DNA of 64,000 nt from positions 51,699 to 115,698 of the forward strand of contig CANQLI010000008.1 of NCBI GenBank assembly GCA_947624675.1. The letters run 5' to 3'. Positions within the stretch are counted from its first letter, which is position 1; the number at the start of each line of letters is the position of its first letter. Positions 53,187-62,197 of the stretch are shown in pieces. This DNA is from an uncultured Clostridia bacterium (GTDB taxonomy: Bacteria; Bacillota; Clostridia; Oscillospirales; Ruminococcaceae). The notes beneath the pieces were generated by a model, which saw nothing but the letters and a program-made list of their open reading frames with translations, had not been told where the DNA came from and searched no databases. The position numbers were made by a program, and so were the translations under genes.

Positions 53187-53492
53187 ATGGTTCCAAAAAA
53201 GCTTTCAGGTATATGTACAATTGCTGTAATGTTATTTTAAATGTCGGTTTATGTATTTGCCTTAAATTCTTATGTTAATGTACTACGATATATTATCAAA
53301 TTGACTGATAAAAAGAAATATACTTGTTTTGCAAGATGCGATACATTTAACACAGATTTTAAACAATATAAAACAAAAATACGCAAAGGAATGCCGATAA
53401 ACTCAGTTATTGTCGATGACGGCTGGGGCAACGATAACATTGGTGTCAGCGATATATACATAGATTACTTCGTGTATTTTGATTTGAGATAG
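53187..53492 (+). pseudogene. Small secreted protein gene interrupted by a stop codon in the signal peptide
   Basis: ATG 53187 opens the frame MVPKKLSGICTIAVMLF, then TAA (53238-53240), then in the same frame ATG 53241 continues as MSVYVFALNSYVNVLRYIIK to the stop at 53492. Read through, the first 27 residues make a good signal peptide: Lys-rich start, then a hydrophobic core. The second ATG has no ribosome site. The mature part (about 75 residues) includes KIRKGMPINSVIVDDGWGND. I do not recognise a family. Either a recent nonsense mutation or a very small unrelated gene from 53241. Confidence 0.45.
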
Positions 53493-53504
53493 GAGTATAT
53501 CGTT

Positions 53505-54140
53505 GTGAAAAGATTGTTTCTTATATTTGTGATTATTGCGATGCTTATGGTATGCGCCTGTTCGGAAGAAAAAGATATGGATATAAAAGATAATAATGAG
53601 AGTCTTAATAGTTCAGACAATAATATATCTCTTGAAATAAAGAAAACCGAAACTAAAAAAAATACAAAATCAATAAGGGTTGTTTCGGTAGCGCCAAAGC
53701 AAACACCCGGGGAAAAAACATTTGATGTTTCAGCGGAGGATATTACTTTACAAAGAACGGAAGTTTCATTGCAGAGAACGGAGGGCTTTAGCTTGAATCA
53801 CGATCCTTACAGATACAGCTATGTTGAAATAACAGACGCTGATGTTAAGGTAGAGGTATACAATATGCTTAAAAACGCTTTAGAGTGTGAGCCGTTAGAC
53901 TATGATAAATATCAATTACCGGTTTATGCGGGGTCGCAATCACCTCTGAACGCCGTAATACAGGTCAGCAACGGAGAGAGTTACAACATTTATCTGGGAA
54001 GCCCGGAGGATAGTGATAAGGCGAACTTTGTTGTTCGCGGAACTTATGCGAATGATTATCTGTTGGATGAAAAATTTATAAATGAGTTTTATAAGCTTTT
54101 GGGAATCAAGCAAAATACAAAAAGCCTTTCACAAAATTAA
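53505..54140 (+). CDS. Lipoprotein of unknown function
   Basis: 211 residues. Lipoprotein signal MKRLFLIFVIIAMLMVCACS with a lipobox-like end (VCAC). An Asn/Ser/Lys-rich spacer (about 21-65) leads to a compact C-terminal domain (about 100-200) with YVEITDADVKVEVYNMLKN and NAVIQVSNGESYNIYLGSP. A short internal duplication, LQRTEVS and LQRTEGF, is seen at about 85-98. No named family was recognised. The start is GTG behind TAGGAGTATA. It follows the interrupted gene by 12 bp and may have been co-expressed with it. Terminator at 54169-54207. Confidence 0.75.
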   Translation: MKRLFLIFVIIAMLMVCACSEEKDMDIKDNNESLNSSDNNISLEIKKTETKKNTKSIRVVSVAPKQTPGEKTFDVSAEDITLQRTEVSLQRTEGFSLNHDPYRYSYVEITDADVKVEVYNMLKNALECEPLDYDKYQLPVYAGSQSPLNAVIQVSNGESYNIYLGSPEDSDKANFVVRGTYANDYLLDEKFINEFYKLLGIKQNTKSLSQN

Positions 54141-54168
54141 AAGGCGAATAAAAGCTTCTAAACGGTAA

Positions 54169-54207
54169 AACCGCAGTTCGTTTAAAATGCAAATTGCGGT
54201 TGTTTTG
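54169..54207 (+). terminator. Intrinsic terminator of the lipoprotein gene
   Basis: AACCGCA (54169-54175) pairs with TGCGGTT (54195-54201), loop of 19 nt that can extend the stem by two pairs, then GTTTTG. Confidence 0.65.
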
Positions 54208-54237
54208 TAAAATAGAATGAAAAAATCACATTTGCGC

Positions 54238-54266
54238 TTTACAAATCAAATAACTTATGTTAAAAT
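54238..54266 (+). promoter_or_regulatory. SigA-type promoter of the PFOR gene
   Basis: TTTACA (54238-54243), 17-bp spacer, TAAAAT (54261-54266). The leader of about 85 nt contains a short GGGC/GCCC hairpin and an AAGG/CCTT stem followed by ATTTTTAT (about 54305-54324), which could be a weak attenuator. The ribosome site GAGGAGG precedes ATG 54360. Confidence 0.75.
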
Positions 54267-54359
54267 AAATATTAGACATAATTGGGGCAATGCCCTGTCA
54301 AAAAAAGGTTAAGCCTTATTTTTATGCAGTTTAAATTCTATCTTTAGAGGAGGATAAAA

Positions 54360-57300
54360 ATGGCTAGAAAAATGAAAACTATGGATGGAAACAATGCCGC
54401 TGCTTGGGCGTCATATCCGTTTACGGAAGTAGCAGCTATCTATCCTATCACACCGTCGTCGGTAATGGCGGAGGTTACTGACCAGTGGTCTGCAAAGGGA
54501 CAGACAAATATTTTCGGAACACCTGTAAAGGTTGCAGAGATGCAGTCTGAAGCGGGAGCTTCGGGAACTGTTCACGGATCGTTGGCAGCAGGTGCGCTCA
54601 CAACTACTTATACAGCATCACAGGGACTTTTGCTGATGATCCCGAATATGTATAAGATTGCCGGAGAGCTTCTCCCCTGCGTGATTCATGTATCAGCAAG
54701 ATGTGTAGCTTCACACGCACTTAACATTTTCGGAGATCACTCTGATGTTTACGCTTGTCGTCAGACAGGATTTGCAATGCTTTGCTCCACTAACCCTCAG
54801 GAGGTTATGGACCTTGGCACGATCGCACACTTGTCAACTATCAAGGGAAGAGTTCCGTTCCTTCACTTCTTCGATGGTTTCAGAACCTCTCACGAGATCC
54901 AGAAGATCGAGACATGGGACAAGGCTGATGTTGAAGAGCTTGTTGATAAGAAGGCAATCGAGGAGTTCAGAAACAGAGCTATCAACCCTGAGCATCCTTC
55001 GCTCCGCGGTACAGCTCAGAACCCTGATATCTTCTTCCAGGCAAGAGAGGCTTGCAACAAGTATTATGATGAGATTCCCGCAGTTGTTGAGGAATACATG
55101 GATAAGGTAAACAAGAAGATAGGAACGGATTACAAGCTGTTTAACTACTACGGACACCCACAGGCTAAGCATATCATAATAGCTATGGGCTCTGTTTGTG
55201 ACACTATTGAAGAGACTATCGACTACCTGAACGCTCAGGGAGCTGAGCTTGGTCTTGTAAAGGTAAGACTGTACAGACCGTTTGTTGCTTCAAAGCTTGT
55301 TGAGGTTATCCCTGACAGCGTTACTCAGATCTCAGTTCTCGACAGAACAAAGGAGCCTGGCTCACTTGGTGAACCGCTTTATCTTGATGTTGTTGCAGCT
55401 CTTAAGGGAACACAGTTCCACGATGTAACGGTTGCAAGCGGAAGATACGGACTCGGTTCAAAGGACACCACTCCTGCACAGATAAAGGCAGTATTTTGGA
55501 ATGCAGACTGGAAGGATACATTCAAGCCGAGATTCACGATCGGTATTGAGGACGATGTTACAAATCTTTCTCTTGACTGCGAAGATAAGCTTGATACCGC
55601 TCCCGCAGGAACTACTTCGTGTAAGTTCTGGGGACTTGGCGCTGACGGTACGGTCGGAGCTAACAAAAACTCCATTAAGATCATCGGAGATCACACAGAT
55701 CTTTATGCTCAGGCATATTTTGCATACGACTCCAAAAAGTCGGGCGGTGTAACGGTATCTCACTTGAGATTCGGTAAGACACCTATCAAATCGACCTATC
55801 TTATCAATCAGGCTGACTTTGTTGCCTGTCACAATGAATCGTATATCACAAAGTATAATATCGTGACTGACATCAAGCCGGGCGGAACCTTCCTTCTCAA
55901 TACACAGTGGGATGAAAAGGCTCTTGAAAAGCACCTTCCCGGACAGGTAAAGAGATATATCGCAGAGAACGACATCAAGTTCTATATCATAAACGGCGTA
56001 AAGATCGGTAAGGAAATAGGTCTTGGAAACAGGATCAACACCGTTTTACAGTCGGCATTTTTCAAGCTTGCAAACATCATTCCGCTTAAGGATGCTATAA
56101 AGTATATGAAGGATGCGGCTACCGCTTCTTATTCAAAGAAGGGTGAAGCTATCGTAAAGATGAACCACGACGCTATTGACGCAGGCTGTGAGCAGGTCGT
56201 TGAGGTCAAGGTTCCTGAGTCTTGGAAAAATGCTAAGGATACAAAGATGGGCCAGAAGGCTGTTAAGCTTGCCGACAAGAAGCTTCAGAAGTTTGTCAAT
56301 GACATCTTGATCCCTTGTAACGCTCAGGAGGGAGATAAGCTTCCTGTTTCCACATTCAAGGATATGGCAGACGGAACATTCCCACAGGGCTCTGCCGCAT
56401 TTGAAAAGAGAGGTATCGCAGTTGATGTTCCATGCTGGAACAGTGCAAATTGTATTCAGTGTAACTTCTGCTCATATGTTTGTCCTCACGCGGTTATAAG
56501 GCCAGCGGTAATGACAGATGAGGAGCTTAAAGCTGCACCGAAGCTTGCACAGGAAAAGGCAGTTCCGATGACAGGTATGCCGGGATACAACTTTGTTATG
56601 ACAATGTCAGCTCTTGACTGTACAGGTTGCGGCTCTTGTGTAAATGTTTGTCCCGGTAAGAAGGGCAACAAGGCGCTGAGTATGATGCCACTTGAGTCTC
56701 AGATAGCTGAGCAGGAGGTATTTAATTACGCTCTTACTCTTCCTGAAAAGAAGGATGTTTTGGAGAAGTTTAAAGAGACAACAGTTAAGGGTTCACAGTT
56801 TAAGCAGCCGCTTCTCGAATTCTCGGGTGCGTGCGCAGGATGCGGAGAAACTCCTTACGCTAAGCTGATTACACAGCTCTTCGGTGACAGAATGTATATT
56901 GCAAACGCAACAGGCTGTTCGTCGATCTGGGGCGGAAGCGCACCGACAACTCCTTATACGGTAAACAAGGACGGAAAGGGTCCGGCTTGGGCAAACTCGT
57001 TGTTTGAGGATAACGCAGAGTACGGCTACGGAATGTTCCTTGCACAGAATACCATCAGACAGAGAACTGTTGCAAAGGTTCTCGAGCTTCAGAAGTCGAC
57101 CAAGACAGCTTCTCTCAAGAAGGCTATCGAGGGTTATCTCTCAACTATTGATGACGGAGCAAAGAACTCTAAGGCAACTGATGAGCTTATAGAGGCTCTT
57201 AAGAAGAGCAAGACCAAGGCAGCGGAAGAGATACTCAAGGATGCTGATTTCTTAAGAAAGAAGTCTATGTGGGTATTCGGAGGAGACGGATGGGCATACG

Positions 57301-57926
57301 ACATCGGTTTCTCAGGACTTGACCATGTTATAGCACAGGGTGAAGATGTAAACATCTTTGTATTTGATACAGAGGTTTACTCAAATACCGGAGGACAGTC
57401 ATCAAAATCCACTCCGACCGGAGCTATCGCACAGTTTGCTGCTGCGGGTAAAGAGGTCAAGAAGAAGGATCTCGCAGGTATAGCTATGACATACGGATAT
57501 GTATATGTTGCACACATCGCTATGGGTGCTGATTACAATCAGTGTATCAAGGCTATCACCGAGGCTGAATCCTACAATGGTCCGTCACTGATTATCGCTT
57601 ATGCTCCGTGTATCAACCACGGTATCAAGGGCGGTATGTCGATAGCACAGACTGAGGAAAAGAAGGCTGTTGAGTCAGGCTACTGGCATCTGTACAGATT
57701 TGATCCTCGTCTTAAGGCAGAGGGCAAGGATCCGTTCATTCTTGATTCCAAGGCTCCTACAAAGGACTACAAGGAATTCATTATGGGCGAGGTTAGATAT
57801 AACGCCCTTGCTCGACAGAATCCTGAAAGAGCAGAAAGACTCTTCTCGAACGCTGTAAAGAATGCGGCTGACAGATACGACTATCTGAAGCGTCTCGCAA
57901 AGCTTTATAACGATTCCGATAAGTAA
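54360..57926 (+). CDS. nifJ: Pyruvate:ferredoxin oxidoreductase (PFOR), single-chain
   Basis: 1188 residues, the fused homodimeric form. Oxidises pyruvate to acetyl-CoA and CO2 and reduces ferredoxin. Domain I starts with YPITPSSVMAE (28-38). Domain V carries two [4Fe-4S] motifs, Cys698, 701, 704, 708 (CIQCNFCSYVCP) and Cys754, 757, 760, 764 (CTGCGSCVNVCP). Further Cys (ACAGCGETPYAK) bind the third cluster. The TPP site is FGGDGWAYDIGFSGLDH with the DTEVYSNTGGQSSKSTPTG segment. It supplies the reduced ferredoxin used by the Rnf complex. Codon bias toward AAG, CTT and GCT suggests high expression. Confidence 0.98.
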   Translation: MARKMKTMDGNNAAAWASYPFTEVAAIYPITPSSVMAEVTDQWSAKGQTNIFGTPVKVAEMQSEAGASGTVHGSLAAGALTTTYTASQGLLLMIPNMYKIAGELLPCVIHVSARCVASHALNIFGDHSDVYACRQTGFAMLCSTNPQEVMDLGTIAHLSTIKGRVPFLHFFDGFRTSHEIQKIETWDKADVEELVDKKAIEEFRNRAINPEHPSLRGTAQNPDIFFQAREACNKYYDEIPAVVEEYMDKVNKKIGTDYKLFNYYGHPQAKHIIIAMGSVCDTIEETIDYLNAQGAELGLVKVRLYRPFVASKLVEVIPDSVTQISVLDRTKEPGSLGEPLYLDVVAALKGTQFHDVTVASGRYGLGSKDTTPAQIKAVFWNADWKDTFKPRFTIGIEDDVTNLSLDCEDKLDTAPAGTTSCKFWGLGADGTVGANKNSIKIIGDHTDLYAQAYFAYDSKKSGGVTVSHLRFGKTPIKSTYLINQADFVACHNESYITKYNIVTDIKPGGTFLLNTQWDEKALEKHLPGQVKRYIAENDIKFYIINGVKIGKEIGLGNRINTVLQSAFFKLANIIPLKDAIKYMKDAATASYSKKGEAIVKMNHDAIDAGCEQVVEVKVPESWKNAKDTKMGQKAVKLADKKLQKFVNDILIPCNAQEGDKLPVSTFKDMADGTFPQGSAAFEKRGIAVDVPCWNSANCIQCNFCSYVCPHAVIRPAVMTDEELKAAPKLAQEKAVPMTGMPGYNFVMTMSALDCTGCGSCVNVCPGKKGNKALSMMPLESQIAEQEVFNYALTLPEKKDVLEKFKETTVKGSQFKQPLLEFSGACAGCGETPYAKLITQLFGDRMYIANATGCSSIWGGSAPTTPYTVNKDGKGPAWANSLFEDNAEYGYGMFLAQNTIRQRTVAKVLELQKSTKTASLKKAIEGYLSTIDDGAKNSKATDELIEALKKSKTKAAEEILKDADFLRKKSMWVFGGDGWAYDIGFSGLDHVIAQGEDVNIFVFDTEVYSNTGGQSSKSTPTGAIAQFAAAGKEVKKKDLAGIAMTYGYVYVAHIAMGADYNQCIKAITEAESYNGPSLIIAYAPCINHGIKGGMSIAQTEEKKAVESGYWHLYRFDPRLKAEGKDPFILDSKAPTKDYKEFIMGEVRYNALARQNPERAERLFSNAVKNAADRYDYLKRLAKLYNDSDK

Positions 57927-57947
57927 TCAAGTCTTATAGAAAATAAA

Positions 57948-57985
57948 AATCCCTCTTGCATAATTGCGGGAGGGATTTACTTTGA
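57948..57985 (+). terminator. Intrinsic terminator of PFOR
   Basis: AATCCCTC (57948-57955) pairs with GAGGGATT (57970-57977), followed by TACTTTG. Confidence 0.8.
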
Positions 57986-57988
57986 CAC

Positions 57989-58016
57989 AAAAAGCTCCGC
58001 CAAATTTAGCGGAGCT
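57989..58016 (-). terminator. Intrinsic terminator of the first CAP-domain gene (also usable from the plus side)
   Basis: Perfect 8-bp stem AGCTCCGC (57993-58000) and GCGGAGCT (58009-58016). On the minus strand it is followed by TTTTTG; on the plus strand AATTTTTT follows. Two separate hairpins therefore divide the convergent genes. Confidence 0.8.
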
Positions 58017-58022
58017 AATTTT

Positions 58023-59372
58023 TTAAGCTTTTTCAGTTTCTTTAACTGTTTTTTCTGCTTTCTTTTCTTGTTTAGACACGGTTTCCTTGCTTTCTTTTAC
58101 CTTAGCCGGAGTGGTAGTTTGCTTAGGATCGTTCGGCACAGGGCTTTCACGCTCTTCGGTAGTTTCCTCCGAAAGCGGAGTGTAAAAGCAAGCTGTCCAG
58201 TAATCAAAGCGATAGTTTTCATCATCATCTGCATAATAATGTGAGCTGCCAAAATACTTATATGAAGGATTTAAAATGTTCTTTCTCGCAGCATCGCTGC
58301 TCATCCAGTCGGATACAACATCAATAGCGCTTTTTTGACCTGCCGCAATATTTTCTCCAAACGCTTTAAAGGAGAGTCCGTAATCACTCATTATTGTTTT
58401 TAATTCTCTGTTGTCAGGTCGTGTGTGAGAAAAGCTAAGAGCGGTCTCTTTAGCCCTTGAAAGAGCTGCCTGATCGAGGGAGTTTTTAGCAACAAGCTCA
58501 CTCAGTCCTCTGTTTGTGCGCTCGACATTCACAAGTCTTAAAAGCTCTGCCGCATAGCTGTCTATCGGACTGTATTTAGGAAGTGTGGTAGTCGTTGTGG
58601 GAAGGGTTCTCGGTGAAGTTGTTGTCTTGGTCGTAGTGGTTTTTTTCTTGGTGGTTGTTGTTTTAGATGTCTTTTTTGTATTTGCGGATTCCTTCTTGTC
58701 ATCTGCTTTTGTTTCATTTTGCTCGTTGTTTTCATCTGCGAGTAAAATGAGCTCTGCCTCATCGTTTAAAACCAGTGCCTGAGCGGTTTCCTTTTTATCG
58801 GATTCTTTTTTTGATTTAGTTTCGGTCTTTTTTGTTTCTGTTTTTTTTATTTCGGCGCTTGCTTTTGTTGTTACCTCCGGCTTTTCATCAGTTAGCTTTT
58901 TCATAGCTATCAGGCTTATATATACTGTGTTGTCCAAAATCTCAACGGTCTTGCCGTTTACGAGAAAGGTTTTCACCTCGCCCATATCGGTCATAAAATG
59001 CGGGGTACCGTCTTTGATGTAAACGCTTAAGCGATTGCCAAGGTCGTCTAAAAATTCGGATCTGTCTATGCGTTCACCTAATGTGTTTGTAAGAAAGTAC
59101 TTACCGGCGTCGTCAAATTCTAAAAAGGTAGCGGCGTCAAGCATAAAACTTGAAACATATTTCTTGTTCTCGCTGACAGTAACTGTTTTATCCGGTTTAG
59201 GTTTAGGAAACTCCTCGTTTCCGCTTAATGAAACAGCTGAAATTTGCTTTTGGGACATATCATTTCCCGTACTTTTTTTATCCGAGCGAAAAACAAAAAC
59301 CAGAGCTGCGGCGGCGATCACAAGAATAAGAATCGCAGCCACAACAGCTTCTCCCCTTTTAAGCTTAGTCAT
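58023..59372 (-). CDS. Membrane-anchored CAP (SCP/PR1)-domain protein with Thr-rich linker, paralogue 1
   Basis: 449 residues. N-terminal membrane helix (about 9-28), a beta-rich domain (about 70-160), a Lys/Glu-rich stretch, a Thr/Lys linker (about 228-268) and a CAP domain (about 275-400). A charged tail follows (about 405-449). CAP landmarks are FSHTRP and FGENIAAGQ, but the second His, usually in the HRxNIL position, is replaced (DAARKNIL). The canonical CAP site is thus incomplete here. Function unknown; extracytoplasmic. ATG follows TGGAGGCG. Confidence 0.85.
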   Translation of the reverse strand: MTKLKRGEAVVAAILILVIAAAALVFVFRSDKKSTGNDMSQKQISAVSLSGNEEFPKPKPDKTVTVSENKKYVSSFMLDAATFLEFDDAGKYFLTNTLGERIDRSEFLDDLGNRLSVYIKDGTPHFMTDMGEVKTFLVNGKTVEILDNTVYISLIAMKKLTDEKPEVTTKASAEIKKTETKKTETKSKKESDKKETAQALVLNDEAELILLADENNEQNETKADDKKESANTKKTSKTTTTKKKTTTTKTTTSPRTLPTTTTTLPKYSPIDSYAAELLRLVNVERTNRGLSELVAKNSLDQAALSRAKETALSFSHTRPDNRELKTIMSDYGLSFKAFGENIAAGQKSAIDVVSDWMSSDAARKNILNPSYKYFGSSHYYADDDENYRFDYWTACFYTPLSEETTEERESPVPNDPKQTTTPAKVKESKETVSKQEKKAEKTVKETEKA

Positions 59373-59402
59373 ATATTATCGCCTCCATTATTCGGATAGT
59401 TA

Positions 59403-59428
59403 AACAAAACTCGCCTTAAGCGGCGAGT
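59403..59428 (-). terminator. Terminator between the two CAP-domain genes
   Basis: ACTCGCC (59409-59415) pairs with GGCGAGT (59422-59428); on the minus strand TTTTGTTTA follows. It separates paralogue 2 from paralogue 1. Confidence 0.75.
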
Positions 59429-59456
59429 ATGTCATATTTGATTTTATAAGCTATTA

Positions 59457-60596
59457 TCAAAGCGGAGTGAAAAAGAGCTGTGCCCAGTAGTCAAAGCAGT
59501 TATTAGGGTCGTTCTCCACATATACGCGGGCAACTCCCATATATTCGTAATCTGCCTTTAAAATGTTCTTTCTGTGATCCGGGGAATTCATCCAAGCCGC
59601 AACGACATCTTTAGGAGTCTCTTGTCCTGCCGCCAGATTTTCACCTACTGTTGAGTATGAAAGTCCGTAATTGGCAAAAACAGTTGAGAAATAGCTTCCG
59701 TCAGGACGGTTGTGAGCAAATACTCTGGTTGCTTCATTTGCGCGTGCAAGGCAAGCCTGATCCAGCGTAACTATAGCCTTAAGCGCTTTTAATCCATACT
59801 TTGCTCTCTCCTGGTTTACAAGTCTTAATACTTCAGCCGTATCTCCGGTAGGAGTATATGTCGCATAAGTAGTCTTTGTGGTTGTTGTCGTCGTTACAGG
59901 CGGCTGAGTTTGTATCGGTTGTGTCTGAGGAGGCTGAGTCTGAGGTTGTTGGGTCTGCTTAGGCTGTGTCTGCTGTGTTTGTTTAGGCTGTGTGCTTGAA
60001 GTAACAGGCTTTTTGGTCGTTGTGGTAGATTTCTTAGTTTCGGTAGGCTTTTTTGTGGTAGTAGTCTTAGCGGTTGATGAAGCCTTAGCTCCCTCGGGAA
60101 TATGAAGAATATAGCCGTCTACCGAAAGCTTGTTTTCCTTAAGCGTTGCAATATGAGTATTTACCGTGAATTCGGTCACATCTTGACCGGCAGCGTTTGT
60201 AAAGCTAAGCTTACCGTCTGTTGTTTTTGCGGTGATCCTGTTACCCTCATCGTCGATAAAATCATACTGCTCTACTATATCGTCAGTACTGGTATAGATC
60301 GTGTACTTTCCGTCCTTGTACTCAACCCTTGTAGCGAGGTCAAGATCAAAAGATGCCAGATATTCTTCTTTTGTCTTATCGTCTACTCTTATGTCAAGGG
60401 TGTAGTCTGCGATGTATGTCTCACCTGTTCCGACATATGAAGCGGCAGAAAGCTTTTGCTCAAGCTCTGCTGTTTCGGAGTCAATATACTGTACCGCAGC
60501 GTAAACATAAAAGAAGATCATAAGTATTCCGATGAGAAATACAATAGCGGCAATTGATCTTTCGTGCTTTTGAAGCTTTGCGAGTAAGTTTTTCAT
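59457..60596 (-). CDS. Membrane-anchored CAP (SCP/PR1)-domain protein with Thr/Gln/Pro-rich linker, paralogue 2
   Basis: 379 residues. N-terminal membrane helix (about 13-35), the same beta-rich domain as paralogue 1 (DFIDDEGNRITA compared with EFLDDLGNRLSV), a linker of KTTTTKKP units and QTQPPQTQP-like repeats (about 173-245), and a CAP domain (about 250-379). The CAP site is complete: FAHNRP, VGENLAAGQ and SPDHRKNIL. It lies 60 bp downstream of the glycosylphosphotransferase gene on the same strand, which points to a surface-polysaccharide or wall context. ATG follows AAGAAAGGA. Confidence 0.87.
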   Translation of the reverse strand: MKNLLAKLQKHERSIAAIVFLIGILMIFFYVYAAVQYIDSETAELEQKLSAASYVGTGETYIADYTLDIRVDDKTKEEYLASFDLDLATRVEYKDGKYTIYTSTDDIVEQYDFIDDEGNRITAKTTDGKLSFTNAAGQDVTEFTVNTHIATLKENKLSVDGYILHIPEGAKASSTAKTTTTKKPTETKKSTTTTKKPVTSSTQPKQTQQTQPKQTQQPQTQPPQTQPIQTQPPVTTTTTTKTTYATYTPTGDTAEVLRLVNQERAKYGLKALKAIVTLDQACLARANEATRVFAHNRPDGSYFSTVFANYGLSYSTVGENLAAGQETPKDVVAAWMNSPDHRKNILKADYEYMGVARVYVENDPNNCFDYWAQLFFTPL

Positions 60597-60656
60597 TTTA
60601 TATTTGTCCTTTCTTAAGTTACTGTAATATGAAAACGCTTATAGCGCAATCTGCAT

Positions 60657-62060
60657 TTATTTATTTTCTTCAGATTCCTTTATTTTTTCCGGAGCCTTTG
60701 CAGTTGGCGTGAACTGATCCGGGGAAATTCCCTCCGTGCTTTCCGGAGTGAACAGCGTTTTTATCGTCTGAAGAAGTATTCTAAGGTCAAGCAGCGGCGA
60801 GTATTGTTCAATATACATAAGGTCAAGCTTTAGCTTATCATAGGGTGTCGTATTATATTTTCCTAATATTTGCGCATATCCCGTAAGTCCGGCTTTTACC
60901 TTTAACCTGAATTTAAATTCAGGCATATCGCTTTCGTACTGTGAAGCTATCTCTGGCCGTTCAGGTCTTGGACCAACAAACGACATATCGCCTTTTAACA
61001 CATTAAAAAACTGTGGTAGCTCATCTATTCTGAACTTTCTCATAACCCGTCCGACAGGAGTAATGCGATCATCGTCCTCAGAAGCAAGACGGGCTTTTCC
61101 GTCGCTTTCGGCATTTTCTATCATACTGCGGAACTTATAAACATAAAACTGTTTTCCGTCTCTTGTGAGGCGCACCTGTTTATAGAGTACAGGTCCGTGG
61201 TCATAAAGCTTTATAAGGAGCGCAAATATAAGTGTAACAGGGCTTGTAACTATAACACAGATAAGGCTTAAGATAATATCCACAGTGCGTTTTATTATTC
61301 TTTCCTCGAATGTAAAGCCAATATTTCTTGAAAGGTACAGCGGAGTGTCAAAGATGTGGATCTCATCACATCCCTTTAGTATTACATCCGAGATCTTAGG
61401 ACTTATATATGTCCTCAAAGATTTCTCATAGGTGTACTTTAAAAGCTTGTTTCTTATCTCTGCGGGAAGGTCGCATATTATGACCCCATCGAAACCGAGT
61501 ATCCTTTCCTTTATGGATTCAAGCGGCTCACTTATGCTGACCGAGGAGCATATAAGGTATTTATCGACCCTGAGGCTTATTTTCTGGACCAGGTCTCTTG
61601 CGGCTTCACTTCCGTAGACTATTATCATTCGCTTTGGCGGATATATATGGGCATAGAATTTTTTTGAAGCTATGCTCCATATTATCGCGGCGGCGATATC
61701 AAATACCGTAAGCCCGATAAGCGGCATAAGAGATAAGAAGCCTCGGCGAATAAGGCTTATTAGAAAATATGCCATAAAGTTTGACATTAGGACAGCCAAC
61801 ACCTGTGAAAGTATAAGTCCTGAAATTTTTAAAGAACCGACTTTATAGGCGTTGACAAGTCTTGAAAAGATAATATATATAAGCATATATATGAGCGCAA
61901 GAAGAACATTACCTCTTCGCCAGAAGGTATCTGTCTGAAGCTCGGGAGAATAGTTGTAATAACTCTGCCAAACCGTGTAAAATGCGGTACCCATTATCAC
62001 AACTATTACCATAGCGAACAAAAACATTATCATCCGCTTAAACTGTTCTTTGTCCTTCAC
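60657..62060 (-). CDS. Polyprenyl glycosylphosphotransferase (exopolysaccharide initiating sugar transferase)
   Basis: 467 residues. Four N-terminal membrane helices (about 9-120), a nucleotide-binding-like middle part (about 140-250; RMIIVYGSEAARDLVQKI), a fifth membrane segment (KRTVDIILSLICVIVTSPVT) and the C-terminal bacterial sugar transferase domain. Its motifs are LYKQVRLTRDGKQFYVYKFR, KFRIDELPQFFNVLKGDMS and VGPRPERPE. It transfers a sugar-1-phosphate from a UDP-sugar to undecaprenyl phosphate. The start is GTG at 62060 behind AAAGGCGGGA. Confidence 0.93.
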   Translation of the reverse strand: MKDKEQFKRMIMFLFAMVIVVIMGTAFYTVWQSYYNYSPELQTDTFWRRGNVLLALIYMLIYIIFSRLVNAYKVGSLKISGLILSQVLAVLMSNFMAYFLISLIRRGFLSLMPLIGLTVFDIAAAIIWSIASKKFYAHIYPPKRMIIVYGSEAARDLVQKISLRVDKYLICSSVSISEPLESIKERILGFDGVIICDLPAEIRNKLLKYTYEKSLRTYISPKISDVILKGCDEIHIFDTPLYLSRNIGFTFEERIIKRTVDIILSLICVIVTSPVTLIFALLIKLYDHGPVLYKQVRLTRDGKQFYVYKFRSMIENAESDGKARLASEDDDRITPVGRVMRKFRIDELPQFFNVLKGDMSFVGPRPERPEIASQYESDMPEFKFRLKVKAGLTGYAQILGKYNTTPYDKLKLDLMYIEQYSPLLDLRILLQTIKTLFTPESTEGISPDQFTPTAKAPEKIKESEENK

Positions 62061-62168
62061 TTTAAAAAATCCCGCCTTTCGGTCGATTTTCTAACAGTCA
62101 TAGTGCTTAATTTCGATCAGATCCGAAGTATCGGATCATTGTGGTTATACACATAGATATACAAATTA

Positions 62169-62197
62169 AGTATACCACAAGTATCGTGGTTTTTCAA
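62169..62197 (-). promoter_or_regulatory. Promoter of the glycosylphosphotransferase gene with a palindrome in its spacer
   Basis: On the minus strand TTGAAA (62197-62192), 17-bp spacer, TATACT (62174-62169). The spacer is the inverted repeat CCAC-GATACTT-GTGG. About 50 nt downstream, in the leader, lies a second palindrome with the same centre, GATCCGA-TACT-TCGGATC. Both share CGATACTT. Confidence 0.65.

Noticed and set aside
53241..53492. Independent 83-codon gene starting at 53241
   Set aside because: No ribosome site, and the frame continues upstream through a single TAA to a signal-peptide start at 53187; annotated as an interrupted gene instead, with moderate confidence.
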